Of a DNA stretch of 64,000 nt, positions 53,626-63,344 are shown piece by piece. Made by a program: the position numbers and the translations under genes. The stretch covers positions 186,001 through 250,000 of the forward strand of contig NZ_AWFX01000045.1 in NCBI RefSeq assembly GCF_000463115.2, in the 5' to 3' direction. Within the stretch, counting starts at the first letter, position 1. Each line of letters opens with the position of its first letter. The DNA comes from Franconibacter helveticus LMG 23732 (GTDB taxonomy: Bacteria > Pseudomonadota > Gammaproteobacteria > Enterobacterales > Enterobacteriaceae). Under the pieces are notes generated by a model. The model saw nothing but the letters and a program-made list of their open reading frames with translations, did no database searches and was not told the origin of the DNA.

Positions 53626-54308
53626 AGGTCTGCCCTCTTCACGCCCACGCTGTAGCGGCGCTCAAGCAGCAGCAGCACGCCGTTCGATACAGTAGTAAAC
53701 ACCAGATAGATAACTCCGCAGACGATGGCGAAGTAGAAAGGCTGCCAGGTGCTTTTACCGGCAAGCTGAGTCGCTTTCACCACATCTTCCAGGCCCAGCA
53801 GGGAAACCAGCGCGGTGGCTTTTAAAATCACCTGCCAGTTGTTGCCGATGCCCGGCAGCGCATAGCGCATCATCGCCGGAAACAGAATGCGTCGGAAGGT
53901 TTGCGAGCCGGTAAAGCCAAACGCCGTGGCCGCCTCGATATGCCCTTTCGGCACGGCCATATAGGCGCCGCGGAACGTTTCCGTAAAGTAAGCGCCGTAA
54001 ATAAAGCCCAGCGTGATGATGCCCGCGACCATCGGGTCGATATCAAACTGGCTCATCCCTAATGCGTCGGTGAGGGTATTAAGCGCAATTTGCAGACCAT
54101 AAAAAATCAGCAGCATCAGCACCAGGTCCGGCACGCCGCGAATAAGAGTGGTATAGCCTTCAAACACCAGCGCCAGCGGACGGTTGCGGGAAAGCTTAGC
54201 GCCCGCGCCGGCGAGGCCGATGATAACGGAGAGGATGACGGAGCTTATCGCCAGTTCAAGCGTGACGATAGCCCCCTGTAAAATCACTTCTGAAAACCCG
54301 TACAACAT
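53622..54308 (-). CDS. hisQ: Histidine/LAO transporter permease HisQ
   Basis: Second permease (228 residues) that forms the heterodimeric channel with HisM. The EAA loop GHIEAATAFGFTGSQTFRRILFPAMM is present. It starts 115 nt after hisJ and overlaps hisM by 4 nt. Confidence 0.97.
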   Translation of the reverse strand: MLYGFSEVILQGAIVTLELAISSVILSVIIGLAGAGAKLSRNRPLALVFEGYTTLIRGVPDLVLMLLIFYGLQIALNTLTDALGMSQFDIDPMVAGIITLGFIYGAYFTETFRGAYMAVPKGHIEAATAFGFTGSQTFRRILFPAMMRYALPGIGNNWQVILKATALVSLLGLEDVVKATQLAGKSTWQPFYFAIVCGVIYLVFTTVSNGVLLLLERRYSVGVKRADL

Positions 54309-54423
54309 GCTGCCTGTCCTGTCGTCAGTGCGGTTTGTGCGGGTAACGCGTTTCGCCTTGCCGCCGACGTTAAGAGAAAGGCCCGCAAGCCTCCCCCTGT
54401 AAACGTGCTGCTACAGGCGAACG

Positions 54424-55206
54424 TTAGTCACCGTATACGTTGAAATCGAAATACTGCTTCGCCAGCTTGTCGTAGGTGCCGTCGGCGCGCATATCAGCGA
54501 ACGCTTTATTCAGCGCCTCGCGCAGCTCGTTATCTTCTTTCCGCAGCCCCATGCCGGTGCCTACGCCGAACAGCTTCTCGTCTTTGATGGACGGGCCGCC
54601 GAACTGGTAGTTTTTGCCGATGGATTGCTTGAGGAAGCCTTCGCTGGCCGCCACTTCATCCTGGAAGGCGGCGTCAATACGGCCTGCCGTCAGGTCGGCG
54701 TAGATATTGTCCTGGCCCTGATAAGAGACAATTTCCACCCCTTTCGGCGCCCAGTGCACGTTGCCGTAGGTTTCCTGCGTGGTGCCCTGCAATACGCCCA
54801 CGCGCTTGCCTTTCAGCGCTTCAAGCGTCGGCTGAACAGATGAGCCTTTGGCGACCACCAGACGGGAGTCGGCGGCGTAAAGCTTATCGGTAAACGCTAT
54901 CTCCTGCTGACGCTTTTCGGTAATGGAGAGAGAGGACATGATGGCGTCGATTTTCTTCGCTTTCAGCGAAGGGATGAGCGCATCAAGCGGGTTCTCCACA
55001 AAGGTGCATTGCGTCTGAATGCGTTTGCACAGCTCTTTAGCCAGATCGATATCAAAACCCACCAGTTCACCCTGCGCGTTTTTGGATTCAAAAGGCGCGT
55101 AGGTCGGGTCGGTACCAATACGTAATTTTTGGGGAATAGCGGCGAAGGCCATGGAAACGCTGGAAAAAGCCAGCACCAGAGAAAGCGATAACAGCCGTTT
55201 TTTCAT
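54424..55206 (-). CDS. hisJ: Histidine-binding periplasmic protein
   Basis: Periplasmic solute-binding protein (260 residues) delivering histidine to HisQMP. The signal peptide [20 protein letters not shown] is cleaved near AFA-AIPQ. The family 3 signature [13 protein letters not shown] and the ligand-binding Asp/Arg regions follow, ending YFDFNVYGD. It is a close paralogue of the adjacent argT, sharing its C-terminus. The start at 55206 is preferred; ten upstream codons are not signal-peptide-like. A sigma-54-type promoter lies about 50-65 nt upstream. Confidence 0.97.
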   Translation of the reverse strand: MKKRLLSLSLVLAFSSVSMAFAAIPQKLRIGTDPTYAPFESKNAQGELVGFDIDLAKELCKRIQTQCTFVENPLDALIPSLKAKKIDAIMSSLSITEKRQQEIAFTDKLYAADSRLVVAKGSSVQPTLEALKGKRVGVLQGTTQETYGNVHWAPKGVEIVSYQGQDNIYADLTAGRIDAAFQDEVAASEGFLKQSIGKNYQFGGPSIKDEKLFGVGTGMGLRKEDNELREALNKAFADMRADGTYDKLAKQYFDFNVYGD

Positions 55207-55254
55207 GATTATCCTCAGTAAACGCGCAATGGACACTTTTTATAACCTAAAAGG

Positions 55255-55270
55255 TGCAGTTATCGTGCCA
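55255..55270 (-). promoter_or_regulatory. Sigma-54 (RpoN) -24/-12 promoter for hisJ
   Basis: Read on the minus strand the 16-mer is TGGCACGATAACTGCA, with GG and GC separated by exactly ten bases as RpoN requires, and a full TGGCAC -24 element. It lies about 50 nt upstream of the hisJ ATG. A NtrC-like site is found further upstream (55370-55386). Confidence 0.8.
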
Positions 55271-55369
55271 TTTTTGTGCATTCTAAAGCAAAAAATTCTC
55301 GGTGCGCATGCACTTTTTATGCTTCTGAATGCTTAACTATGCATTATCGCGCTTTTCCGGTGCAGCAGT

Positions 55370-55386
55370 TGCACCGTAACGATGCA
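55370..55386. promoter_or_regulatory. NtrC-like enhancer site upstream of hisJ
   Basis: TGCACCGTAACGATGCA keeps both outer half-sites of the NtrC consensus (TGCACC...GGTGCA) with one deviation in the inner right half. It stands about 100 bases upstream of the sigma-54 promoter, a normal enhancer distance. It overlaps a separate perfect inverted repeat CGGTGCA-N5-TGCACCG (55358-55376), so the true operator may be the combined element. Confidence 0.55.
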
Positions 55387-55486
55387 AACTTTCCCGGCGC
55401 GCACCATGATGAAGCATGGCGCGGTTAAGCGAAACGCCAGTTAATCTGACGGCCCGATCTCCGGGCCGCCGCGTTACTGAAGGGAA

Positions 55487-56269
55487 TTAGTCACCGTAGA
55501 CGTTAAAGTCGAAATATTTTTTCGCCATTTTGTCGTAAGTGCCATCTTTACGCAGCTCGGCGAAAGCCTTGTCGAACGCCGCTTTCAGCTCGGCATCATC
55601 TTTACGCAGGCCAATGCCGGTGCCGTCGCCGAAATATTTTTTATCTTTTACTGACGGACCGGCGAAGGCGTAATCCTTGCCCGCCGGCTGCTTCAGGAAA
55701 CCTTCGCTGGCGGCAACCTCATCCTGCAAAGCCGCATCCAGACGGCCCGCCGTCAGGTCGGAGTAAATCAGATCCTGGTTCTGGTAAGCCACCACATCCA
55801 CGCCCGCGTTGCGCCATTTTTCATTGGCATACGCTTCCTGGGTAGACCCCTGAAGCACGCCCACATGTTTGCCTTTCAGCGAATCGATAGTCGGCTGAAT
55901 AGGCGAGCCTTTGGCGGCGATCAGGCGAGAGTCTGCGGCGTAAAGCTTGTCAGAGAAGGCAATTTCCTGCTGACGTTTTTCGGTGATGGAAAGCGAAGAG
56001 ATAATGGCGTCGATTTTCTTCGCCTTCAGCGACGGGATAAGCGAATCGAAATCGCTGCCGACCCAGGTGCATTTCACCTGCATGCGCTTGCACATTTCAT
56101 TGCCGAGATCGATATCAAAGCCGACAAAATCGCCCTTCGCATCTTTTGAGGAGAACGGCGCGTAGGTGGCATCCGTACCAATTCGAACCGTCTGTGGGAG
56201 CGCTGCGAATACGCTCGACGCGCCAGTCAGGCCGAGCAGTAAAGACAGAGCGAGCACCTTCTTCTTCAT
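55487..56269 (-). CDS. argT: Lysine/arginine/ornithine-binding periplasmic protein
   Basis: Periplasmic binding protein (260 residues) that hands lysine, arginine and ornithine to HisQMP. Signal peptide [20 protein letters not shown] ends VFA before ALPQ. It shares the GFDIDL core and the final YFDFNVYGD with HisJ, reflecting tandem duplication. The 280-nt gap to hisJ contains the hisJ promoter. Confidence 0.97.
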   Translation of the reverse strand: MKKKVLALSLLLGLTGASSVFAALPQTVRIGTDATYAPFSSKDAKGDFVGFDIDLGNEMCKRMQVKCTWVGSDFDSLIPSLKAKKIDAIISSLSITEKRQQEIAFSDKLYAADSRLIAAKGSPIQPTIDSLKGKHVGVLQGSTQEAYANEKWRNAGVDVVAYQNQDLIYSDLTAGRLDAALQDEVAASEGFLKQPAGKDYAFAGPSVKDKKYFGDGTGIGLRKDDAELKAAFDKAFAELRKDGTYDKMAKKYFDFNVYGD

Positions 56270-56337
56270 ACATTACCCTCAAGTTTGCGGATTTTATTAT
56301 CTGTTGCGTTGTGTTGTTGTGTGTAACAGCTACCGTA

Positions 56338-56355
56338 TTGCACTTACCATGCCAC
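56338..56355 (-). promoter_or_regulatory. Sigma-54 (RpoN) -24/-12 promoter for argT
   Basis: On the minus strand the site reads GTGGCATGGTAAGTGCAA, with GG and GC ten bases apart (TGGCAT...GTGCA). It sits about 70 nt upstream of the argT start. Nitrogen control of argT by NtrC and sigma-54 is known in Salmonella and E. coli, so it is expected. Confidence 0.75.
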
Positions 56356-56565
56356 TTTTATCCGCGCTAAAAACGCACAGCTTAATGTTAATGAAAAGTT
56401 GCAATGAGGTTATCTGAGGGAAAGATAGCACTCCCCGCGACGCAATCTCAGCGGGAAAAGCAAAAAGGCGGGATTAAATTTGCAGGATATGATCGCTGTT
56501 ACAGAATTGCCCCAAAATGAAGCGCGCCGTTACGCCCTGCACTTTATCGGCGCGGCTTAATCAAC

Positions 56566-57135
56566 TCAGGCTCCTTGCCAGCGAGCGAAAAGATCTTTTG
56601 CAAGCGTAATATCAAACTGATCCAGCACGCGGTTAACCGTCTGGTTAATGACTTCGTCCAGGCTTTGCGGACGGTGATAAAAAGCCGGCATCGGCGGCAT
56701 AATCACCGCGCCCAGCTCCGCCGCCTGGGTCATTAACCGCAGGTGGCCAAGGTGCAACGGCGTTTCTCGCACGCACAGCACCAGCGTTCTTCGCTCTTTC
56801 AGCACCACATCAGCCGCACGCGTCAGCAGGCCGTCGGTATAGCTGTTCACAATGCCGGAAAGGGTTTTCATTGAGCAAGGCAAAATGACCATGCCGTCGG
56901 TTTTGAACGAGCCAGACGAGATACTTGCGGCAATATCGCGCGCATCGTGCACTACATCCGCCAGCGCCTTGACTTCACCCAGGGAAAAATCCGTTTCCAG
57001 CGCCAGCGTTTGCCGCGCCGCCTGACTCATCACCAGATGGGTTTCAATTTCCGCTAATGGCTGTAATACCTGCAACAGGCGCACGCCATAAATCGCCCCG
57101 CTCGCCCCGGAAATACCCACTATGAGTCGCTTCAT
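56566..57135 (-). CDS. ubiX: Flavin prenyltransferase UbiX
   Basis: Makes the prenylated FMN cofactor used by UbiD in ubiquinone synthesis. The 189-residue Rossmann-like flavoprotein has the FMN motif GISGASGAIYGVRLL, the SSGSF segment, PCSMKTLSGI and the ETPLHLGHLRLM loop. The start at 57135 matches the family MKRLIVG; 26 upstream codons are rejected. A purF terminator lies upstream. Confidence 0.97.
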   Translation of the reverse strand: MKRLIVGISGASGAIYGVRLLQVLQPLAEIETHLVMSQAARQTLALETDFSLGEVKALADVVHDARDIAASISSGSFKTDGMVILPCSMKTLSGIVNSYTDGLLTRAADVVLKERRTLVLCVRETPLHLGHLRLMTQAAELGAVIMPPMPAFYHRPQSLDEVINQTVNRVLDQFDITLAKDLFARWQGA

Positions 57136-57211
57136 GCTCTTTTCTCCTGCTTTTCTGTTGGGCCGACTTTGCCGCAAGACGCCATGAGATGCAAATTTCC
57201 CCCTGAAAAGC

Positions 57212-57240
57212 AAAACGCGAACGTTTAACGTTCGCGTTTT
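57212..57240. terminator. Intrinsic terminator downstream of purF
   Basis: The 12-bp perfect stem AAAACGCGAACG / CGTTCGCGTTTT (57212-57223 with 57229-57240) closes TTTAA, with T runs on both strands. It stands 21 nt past the purF stop. Confidence 0.92.
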
Positions 57241-57261
57241 TATCTGGCGGATAACGAAAAC

Positions 57262-58779
57262 TTAGCCTTCGTTATGCATCTCCAGGTTTTCCACTTCGTT
57301 CTGGCGCATTACCGCCTTGGCGTCGTCGTTACGCAGGGAATCCAGATACTCCAGATAGTCGTGATCCACATCTTTGGTCACGTATACGCCGTTAAACACC
57401 GAACATTCGAACTGCTGAATATCGGGGTTCTCTGCGCGTACCGCTTCGATAAGATCGTCGAGATCCTGGAAAATCAGCCCGTCTGCGCCGATTATCTGGC
57501 GGATCTCGTCCACTTCGCGTCCGTGGGCGATAAGCTCGTTGGCGCTTGGCATATCAATGCCGTAAACATTCGGGAAGCGAATCTCCGGCGCGGCGGAGGC
57601 AAGGTAAACTTTCTTCGCGCCCGCTTCGCGCGCCATTTCGATAATCTGTTCAGACGTGGTGCCGCGCACGATGGAGTCGTCTACCAGCAACACGTTTTTA
57701 TCACGAAACTCGGCGCGGTTGGCGTTGAGCTTGCGGCGCACCGATTTACGGCGCAGATGCTGCCCCGGCATGATAAACGTGCGACCTACATAGCGGTTTT
57801 TTACAAACCCCTGTCGGTACGGTTTATCGAGAATGCGGGCGATTTCCAGCGCGATATCGCAGGAGGTTTCCGGGATAGGAATAACCACGTCGATATCCAG
57901 ATCTTCCCATTCGCGGGCGATTTTCTCGCCAAGCTTTTTACCCATGCCTACGCGGGCGCTGTAAACCGAAATTTTGTCGATGAACGAATCCGGGCGCGAG
58001 AAATAGACATACTCGAACAGGCACGGGTTGCTCACCGGGTTATCGGCGCACTGGCGGGTAAAGAGCTGGCCTTTTTCGGTGATATACACGGCTTCGCCTG
58101 GCGCCACGTCGCGCAGGAACTCAAAGCCCAGCGTATCCAGCGCCACGCTCTCGGAAGCAACCATATACTCGGTACGGCCGTCGCCGACGTCGCGTTTGCC
58201 AAGCACCAGCGGACGGATGCCGTTCGGGTCGCGGAAGGCGACCATGCCGTGACCGATAATCATCGCCACGCAAGCATAGGCGCCGCGGATCAGGCGGTTC
58301 GTGGCGGCGATGGCAGAGAAAACGTTGTCTGCTTCCAGCGGGTAATGGCGGAAGTTATCCAGTTCGCTCGCGAAGATGTTAAGCAGAACTTCGGAATCAG
58401 AGGTGGTGTTTATGTGGCGGCGCTTTTCCTGGAACAGCATTTTGCGCAGCTCATGGGCATTGGTCAGGTTGCCGTTGTGCGCAAGCGTAATGCCATACGG
58501 GGAGTTAACGTAAAACGGCTGCGCTTCAGACGCGCTGGAGCTGCCTGCCGTCGGATAGCGTACATGGCCGATACCCATATTGCCCTGAAGACGCTGCATA
58601 TGGCGGGCTTCGAACACATCATTCACCAGACCGTTCGCCTTACGCAGACGGAAGCAGTTGTTGGCATCAATAGTGATGATGCCTGCGGCATCCTGCCCGC
58701 GGTGCTGAAGCACCGTTAACGCGTCATAAATCGACTGGTTTACCGGCATAACACCGGCGATACCGACAATACCGCACAT
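57262..58779 (-). CDS. purF: Amidophosphoribosyltransferase
   Basis: Catalyses the first committed step of purine synthesis, PRPP + glutamine to phosphoribosylamine. The 505-residue protein begins MCGIVGIAG, giving the Cys nucleophile right after the initiator Met with no propeptide, followed by the Ntn glutaminase domain. The C-terminal PRTase domain has the PRPP motif [17 protein letters not shown]. It lies 39 nt downstream of cvpA. The cvpA-purF operon carries a PurR box upstream. Confidence 0.98.
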   Translation of the reverse strand: MCGIVGIAGVMPVNQSIYDALTVLQHRGQDAAGIITIDANNCFRLRKANGLVNDVFEARHMQRLQGNMGIGHVRYPTAGSSSASEAQPFYVNSPYGITLAHNGNLTNAHELRKMLFQEKRRHINTTSDSEVLLNIFASELDNFRHYPLEADNVFSAIAATNRLIRGAYACVAMIIGHGMVAFRDPNGIRPLVLGKRDVGDGRTEYMVASESVALDTLGFEFLRDVAPGEAVYITEKGQLFTRQCADNPVSNPCLFEYVYFSRPDSFIDKISVYSARVGMGKKLGEKIAREWEDLDIDVVIPIPETSCDIALEIARILDKPYRQGFVKNRYVGRTFIMPGQHLRRKSVRRKLNANRAEFRDKNVLLVDDSIVRGTTSEQIIEMAREAGAKKVYLASAAPEIRFPNVYGIDMPSANELIAHGREVDEIRQIIGADGLIFQDLDDLIEAVRAENPDIQQFECSVFNGVYVTKDVDHDYLEYLDSLRNDDAKAVMRQNEVENLEMHNEG

Positions 58780-58818
58780 GTTGTCTTTTCCTCAATTCAA
58801 AGCCTGCCCCCGGCACGA

Positions 58819-59304
58819 TTACCGGGGTAAGAAACTTGACGAGCTTTGCAGATAGTCAAAAAACCACCTGATGATGAAGCTAAATTGCGGAATGAGCTGC
58901 GACTTTTGCCAGTCTTCGCTTTTCGACAGGCCGGTGAAGGTATCCAGAAAGAACAGAATGGCGGCGACAATCAGCGCTCCACGTAAAGCGCCAAAACAGA
59001 TCCCCAACACCCTGTCTGTACCCGACAGGCCGGTTTTCTCCACCAGCGCGCCAATCACGTAGTTGACCACCGCACCGACGATAAGCGTCGCGATAAACAG
59101 CACCGCGATAGCAATCCCATTTCGTACCAGTTCATCCTCAAAGCCAGTGAACCAGACTGCCAGGTAAGTGTAGTAATGGCTGGCGACAAAGAAAGCACAG
59201 CCCCACGTCACCAGTGATAACGCTTCCCGCACAAACCCGCGGATAAGGCTAATCAGACAGGAGAAGCCGATCACCGCAATAATGGCGTAATCTATCCAGA
59301 CCAT
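58819..59304 (-). CDS. cvpA: Colicin V production protein CvpA
   Basis: A 161-residue inner-membrane protein of the CvpA family with four predicted helices (VWIDYAIIAVIGFSCLISL at the start). It is required for colicin V secretion and linked to envelope stress tolerance in E. coli. First gene of the cvpA-purF operon, with a PurR box about 60 nt upstream of its start codon. Confidence 0.96.
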   Translation of the reverse strand: MVWIDYAIIAVIGFSCLISLIRGFVREALSLVTWGCAFFVASHYYTYLAVWFTGFEDELVRNGIAIAVLFIATLIVGAVVNYVIGALVEKTGLSGTDRVLGICFGALRGALIVAAILFFLDTFTGLSKSEDWQKSQLIPQFSFIIRWFFDYLQSSSSFLPR

Positions 59305-59362
59305 GAATGTGTCCCACGATAAATCGCCCTGACGTCCAGTTCGGGGCGCATTCTAACAGAAA

Positions 59363-59378
59363 AAGAAAACGTTTGCGT
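59363..59378 (-). promoter_or_regulatory. PurR operator upstream of cvpA-purF
   Basis: On the minus strand the site reads ACGCAAACGTTTTCTT, which agrees with the PurR consensus as recalled (ACGCAAACGTTTTCNT). It is 59 nt upstream of the cvpA start. Repression of cvpA-purF by PurR is known in E. coli. Confidence 0.9.
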
Positions 59379-59400
59379 AGGATTTCCTTTCCCCACTTAA

Positions 59401-59435
59401 ATAAAAAATGGCGTTGAAAAAATATTCAACGCCAT
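59401..59435 (-). terminator. Intrinsic terminator downstream of dedD
   Basis: The perfect 11-bp stem ATGGCGTTGAA / TTCAACGCCAT (59408-59418 with 59425-59435) has a 6-nt loop and is followed on the minus strand by TTTTTTATTT. It separates the folC-dedD transcript from the cvpA promoter. Confidence 0.92.
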
Positions 59436-59534
59436 CATCCCGCACGGCGCGGTTAAGGCTCGCTTCGCTTACTTATCGCCCTGCCGTTTCGCTGACGGTT
59501 GGCTGATTCACGCGCCCGTTCAGGCGCGATTTTA

Positions 59535-60254
59535 TCAGTTCACGCTATAGTTCATCACCACGCCGTTCAGGCCGGAAATCTTGTTAAGCTCGCCAAGCGA
59601 GCCTTTCAGTTTCTCTTTCGAGGCTTCCGGTCCTACCAGGATCCGGGTGATTTTCCCCGCCACCGGCGTGGAAGGCGAGGTATAAGCGCGATAACCGCTG
59701 GCGCGAAGTTTACCAACAATTTCATTCACTTTGTCGGCATTTTTCAGCGCACCCAGCTGTACCACATAGGCTTTACCGGCTGGCGGCGCTTCCGGTTTAT
59801 TCTGCGTCGGCTTCGCCGTAGGCTGCGCCTCTTCGCTCAGCATCGCCAGCTGCTCGTCGGTTTTGTCGCGCTGCGGTTTGCTCTGCGGTTTTTCAACCGG
59901 TTTCGGCTTCTCAACGGGCTTCGGTTTGGCTTTCGGCTGAACCACTTCCGGCACTTCGTCTATGCCCGCGCCGGTTTCCGCCGGCACGCGCGTGGTATCA
60001 ATAGAAGAAGCGGCGGCATTGCCTGCCCTGACTTCTTCGGCCGCCCCTTCCGGCGGCTGAGCGGGCAACGCCTGGGTTGCCGCTGGCAGCATATCAGGCT
60101 CGTTGGTGTCGCCAGGTTTCGGCACCAGGGGAATAGCGGCAAACTCATCCTGATAATGCTTTTTCTGTCCGTCGAGCAGCCCTGGCAGCACAATAACGCC
60201 CAGCGCCACCAGCACAATGGTTCCCACTAATCGGTTCTGAAACTTACTCGCCAC
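59535..60254 (-). CDS. dedD: SPOR-domain cell-division protein DedD
   Basis: Bitopic septal-ring protein. The 239 residues have a short cytoplasmic tail, one transmembrane segment (about 9-28) and a long low-complexity periplasmic linker. The C-terminal SPOR domain (about 161-239) begins KAYVVQLGALKNADKVNEIV and binds denuded septal peptidoglycan. The linker (about 107-128) carries a Pro/Lys tract with a KPKPVE-type repeat, and the protein is about 19 residues longer than E. coli DedD. The start overlaps the end of folC by 11 nt, so the two are coupled. Confidence 0.95.
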   Translation of the reverse strand: MASKFQNRLVGTIVLVALGVIVLPGLLDGQKKHYQDEFAAIPLVPKPGDTNEPDMLPAATQALPAQPPEGAAEEVRAGNAAASSIDTTRVPAETGAGIDEVPEVVQPKAKPKPVEKPKPVEKPQSKPQRDKTDEQLAMLSEEAQPTAKPTQNKPEAPPAGKAYVVQLGALKNADKVNEIVGKLRASGYRAYTSPSTPVAGKITRILVGPEASKEKLKGSLGELNKISGLNGVVMNYSVN

Positions 60255-61512
60255 CGGTTCTCCCCGCGTCCATCTCTTCCATTACCTGCGCTACCGTATG
60301 GAACGACCCACACACCAGCACCGTATCTGACTCTTGCGCCTGCGCCATCGCCGCATGCCAGGCCCCGGCGACGCTTGCGAAAACTTCGCCTGCGCCGAGA
60401 TGCGCCGTCAGCTGCTCTGCGCTGGCGCCGCGCGGCCCTTCCAGAGGGGCACAATACCAGCTATCGACCATCGGCTCCAGACAGGCCAGCGTCCCGGCGA
60501 TATCTTTGTCGTGCAGCATGCCGATAACCGCCAGCACGCGACCGCACTTCGGCAGTTGGCCGAGACGGCTGGCCAGGTAAGCCGCCGCATGAGGATTATG
60601 CGCCACATCCAGAATAACGCGCGGGGATTCGCTCACAATCTGAAAACGTCCCGGCAGCGTAGCGCGGGCAATGCCTTCGCGCAGCGCCGCTTCGCTTACC
60701 GTCAGCCCGCTTGCGCGTAGCGCTGCAACCGCTGTCGCCGCGTTAGGCTGCGGCACCTGCGGCAGCGGCAGATTTTCCAGTACGCCCTGAGCATCAGCAA
60801 AGCGCCAGCCCTGCTCTTCCGCCTCGTAGCGCCAGTCGGCGCCGATGCGCAGCAGCAGCGCGCCTTTTTCCGCCGCCACTTCGGCGATGGTGTGCGGCAT
60901 ATCCGGCTCGCCCACTACCGCCGGTTTGCCCGCGCGGAACACGCCCGCTTTTTCGCGACCGATGCTTTCGCGGTCCGGCCCCAGCCAGTCGACATGGTCG
61001 AGCGCAATGCTGGTGATAACGGCCACATCGGCGTCTACCAGATTAGTGGCGTCCAGACGGCCGCCAAGCCCGACTTCGAGAATAACCACATCCAGCTGCG
61101 CCTGTTTAAAGAGCCACAGCGCCGACAGCGTGCCGTATTCAAAATAGGTGAGCGACGTTTCGCCCCGCGCCGCTTCAATCTGCGCGAAAGACGCCGTATG
61201 GCGAGATTCAGGCAGTTCTTCGCCCTGCACGCGCACGCGTTCGGTGTAGCGCACAAGATGCGGCGAGCTATAAACCCCAACCTTATACCCCGCCGCCATC
61301 AGCACCGCTTCCAGCGTACGGCAGGTGGTGCCTTTGCCATTGGTGCCCGCCACGGTAAAAACAAACGGCGCGGGTTTCGTTACCCCAAGCGCGGCCGCCA
61401 CGCGGGAGACGCGCTCAAGCCCCATGTCGATGGTTTTACTGTGCAGGTTTTCCAGATAAGAAAGCCACGTGGCCAGAGGCGACGTGGCTTGCGGAATAGA
61501 TTGCTGTTCCAT
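60244..61512 (-). CDS. folC: Bifunctional folylpolyglutamate / dihydrofolate synthase
   Basis: Adds glutamate to dihydropteroate and polyglutamates to folates. The 422-residue protein (E. coli length) shows the Mur-ligase P-loop AGTNGKGTTCRTLE, the folate-binding Omega loop (YSSPHLVRYTERVRV) and C-terminal GRFQIVSESPRVILDVAHNPHA. The start at 61512 is MEQQSIPQA. It follows accD after a terminator and overlaps dedD at its 3' end. Confidence 0.97.
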   Translation of the reverse strand: MEQQSIPQATSPLATWLSYLENLHSKTIDMGLERVSRVAAALGVTKPAPFVFTVAGTNGKGTTCRTLEAVLMAAGYKVGVYSSPHLVRYTERVRVQGEELPESRHTASFAQIEAARGETSLTYFEYGTLSALWLFKQAQLDVVILEVGLGGRLDATNLVDADVAVITSIALDHVDWLGPDRESIGREKAGVFRAGKPAVVGEPDMPHTIAEVAAEKGALLLRIGADWRYEAEEQGWRFADAQGVLENLPLPQVPQPNAATAVAALRASGLTVSEAALREGIARATLPGRFQIVSESPRVILDVAHNPHAAAYLASRLGQLPKCGRVLAVIGMLHDKDIAGTLACLEPMVDSWYCAPLEGPRGASAEQLTAHLGAGEVFASVAGAWHAAMAQAQESDTVLVCGSFHTVAQVMEEMDAGRTGGE

Positions 61513-61544
61513 GATGCCCGTATCCTGGTTACGGTTCAGAAAAG

Positions 61545-61577
61545 AAAAAGGGCAGCGCCGGTATGGCCCTGCCCTTT
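61545..61577 (-). terminator. Intrinsic terminator between accD and folC
   Basis: The perfect 9-bp stem AAAGGGCAG / CTGCCCTTT (61547-61555 with 61569-61577) has a 13-nt loop and is followed on the minus strand by TTCTTTTC. It starts 8 nt past the accD stop. As folC starts just downstream, read-through or a separate folC promoter is likely. Confidence 0.8.
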
Positions 61578-61584
61578 AAGACTA

Positions 61585-62508
61585 TCAGGCCTCTTGCTGA
61601 CCCTGTTCCGGCGCAGGCGGAACGACGACCGCTTCGCGCGGCGCATCCGGGTTCGGCGCCGGCAGGTTCATCAGCTTCGCCAGAATGCTGGCAAGCTTGA
61701 GACGCAGTTCCGGACGGCGGACGATCATGTCGATGGCGCCCTTCTCAATCAGGAACTCACTGCGCTGGAAGCCCGGCGGCAGTTTTTCACGCACGGTCTG
61801 CTCGATAACGCGCGGCCCGGCAAAGCCGATCAAGGCTTTCGGCTCGGCGATGTTAAGGTCGCCAAGCATGGCGAAGCTCGCGGAGACGCCGCCCATTGTC
61901 GGGTCGGTCAGCACGGAGATATACGGCAAGCCGCGCTCCTGCATTTTCGCCAGCGCCGCAGAGGTTTTCGCCATCTGCATCAGCGACATCAGCGCTTCCT
62001 GCATACGCGCGCCGCCGGAGGCGGAGAAGCAAATCAGCGGGCAGTTATCTTCAAGCGCCTGCTCTACAGCGCGGACGAAACGCGCGCCGACCACAGAGCC
62101 CATGGAACCGCCCATGAAAGCAAACTCAAAGGCCGCGGCGACAACCGGCATCTCATGAAGCGTGCCTTTCATCACTATCAGCGCGTCTTTTTCGCCAGTC
62201 TCTTTCTGGGCCGTCGCCAGACGGTCTTTGTATTTTTTAGAATCTTTGAACTTCAGCACATCTTTTGGCTCAAGCTCACTACCCAGCTCCACCAGTGAAC
62301 CTTCATCCAGCAGGCTGTGCAGACGATCGCGGGCCGCCATGCGCATATGGTGGTCGCACTTCGGGCAGACCTCCAGGTTGCGCTCAAGCTCGGCGCGGTA
62401 AAGCACCTGGCCGCAGTTGTCGCACTTGGTCCACACGCCTTCCGGAATGTTCGCCCTGCGGGTGGGGGTGATATTGCTTTTATTGAGAATTCGTTCAATC
62501 CAGCTCAT
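61585..62508 (-). CDS. accD: Acetyl-CoA carboxylase carboxyltransferase subunit beta
   Basis: Carboxyltransferase beta subunit of acetyl-CoA carboxylase, the first step of fatty-acid synthesis. The 307-residue protein has an N-terminal zinc ribbon CDNCGQ...CPKCDHH (two CxxC pairs), then the crotonase-like CT domain with [15 protein letters not shown] and [13 protein letters not shown]. The start at 62508 matches MSWIERIL; the 66-codon in-frame upstream extension is not AccD-like and is rejected. It lies 151 nt downstream of dedA. Confidence 0.98.
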   Translation of the reverse strand: MSWIERILNKSNITPTRRANIPEGVWTKCDNCGQVLYRAELERNLEVCPKCDHHMRMAARDRLHSLLDEGSLVELGSELEPKDVLKFKDSKKYKDRLATAQKETGEKDALIVMKGTLHEMPVVAAAFEFAFMGGSMGSVVGARFVRAVEQALEDNCPLICFSASGGARMQEALMSLMQMAKTSAALAKMQERGLPYISVLTDPTMGGVSASFAMLGDLNIAEPKALIGFAGPRVIEQTVREKLPPGFQRSEFLIEKGAIDMIVRRPELRLKLASILAKLMNLPAPNPDAPREAVVVPPAPEQGQQEA

Positions 62509-62659
62509 TGATGACCTTTCTGCCTGAACCTGGTCGATGCCAGTTTTTCTGTGGGGGCGCATAATGCCATTTTTGCCCCCGACAGACCATAAATGCTGTT
62601 CATTAAACCATAACGGCCCGCGACTTTGGATAAAAAAGTGGTCGAACCGCTGATGGCCT

Positions 62660-63322
62660 TTATTTTGACTGCCGCGCCGCGGCGCGCTTGTGGCGCACCA
62701 CTTCATAAACGCCGGGCAAGACAGACGCGAGAATAATCAACACCATAACCACCTTCAGGTTTTCCTGGATCAGCGGAATGGTGCCGAAAAAGTAACCGGC
62801 GTAGGTAAAGGTAAGCACCCACAGCAGCGCGCCAGTAACGTTATAGAAAGCGAAATGACGGTAAGACATATGTCCCATGCCCGCGACGAACGGCGCGAAA
62901 GTGCGCACAATCGGCACAAAGCGAGCCAGGATAATGGTCTTGCCGCCGTGACGCTCATAAAACGCATGCGTTTTATCAAGATAGCTCTGCCGGAAAATTT
63001 TTGAATCCGGGTTGCTGAAAAGCTTCGCGCCGAACAGTCGTCCGATAGTGTAGTTCACCGCATCGCCAAGAATAGCGGCGATCACCATCAGCACCACCAT
63101 CACGTGCACGTTGAGATCGTTGGAAGGCAGCGCAGAGAGCGTTCCTGCCACAAACAGCAGCGAGTCGCCAGGCAAAAACGGCGTGACGACAAGCCCCGTT
63201 TCGCAAAACAAAATCAGGAACAGAATGGCGTAAACCCAGACGCCGTAGGCGGCTACAAGCTCTGCCAGATGCACATCAATGTGCAGAATAAAATCAATAA
63301 TAAAGCGGATAGCATCCATCAT
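62660..63322 (-). CDS. dedA: DedA-family membrane protein
   Basis: A 220-residue DedA/SNARE-associated (VTT-domain) inner-membrane protein implicated in lipid-carrier (undecaprenyl phosphate) translocation and membrane homeostasis. The family motif [23 protein letters not shown] and the acidic [13 protein letters not shown] segment are visible. Two adjacent ATG codons (63322 and 63319) are possible; the first has GAGGAAAG upstream. It follows truA by 22 nt on the same strand. Confidence 0.96.
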   Translation of the reverse strand: MMDAIRFIIDFILHIDVHLAELVAAYGVWVYAILFLILFCETGLVVTPFLPGDSLLFVAGTLSALPSNDLNVHVMVVLMVIAAILGDAVNYTIGRLFGAKLFSNPDSKIFRQSYLDKTHAFYERHGGKTIILARFVPIVRTFAPFVAGMGHMSYRHFAFYNVTGALLWVLTFTYAGYFFGTIPLIQENLKVVMVLIILASVLPGVYEVVRHKRAAARQSK

Positions 63323-63344
63323 GTTTTGCTTTCCTCAACAGCAG

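Noticed and set aside
57274-58719. 481-codon open frame opposite purF
   Set aside because: Shadow of purF; no independent support.
61684-62298. Part of a long frame opposite folC and accD
   Set aside because: It spans two well supported genes on the other strand and their terminator.
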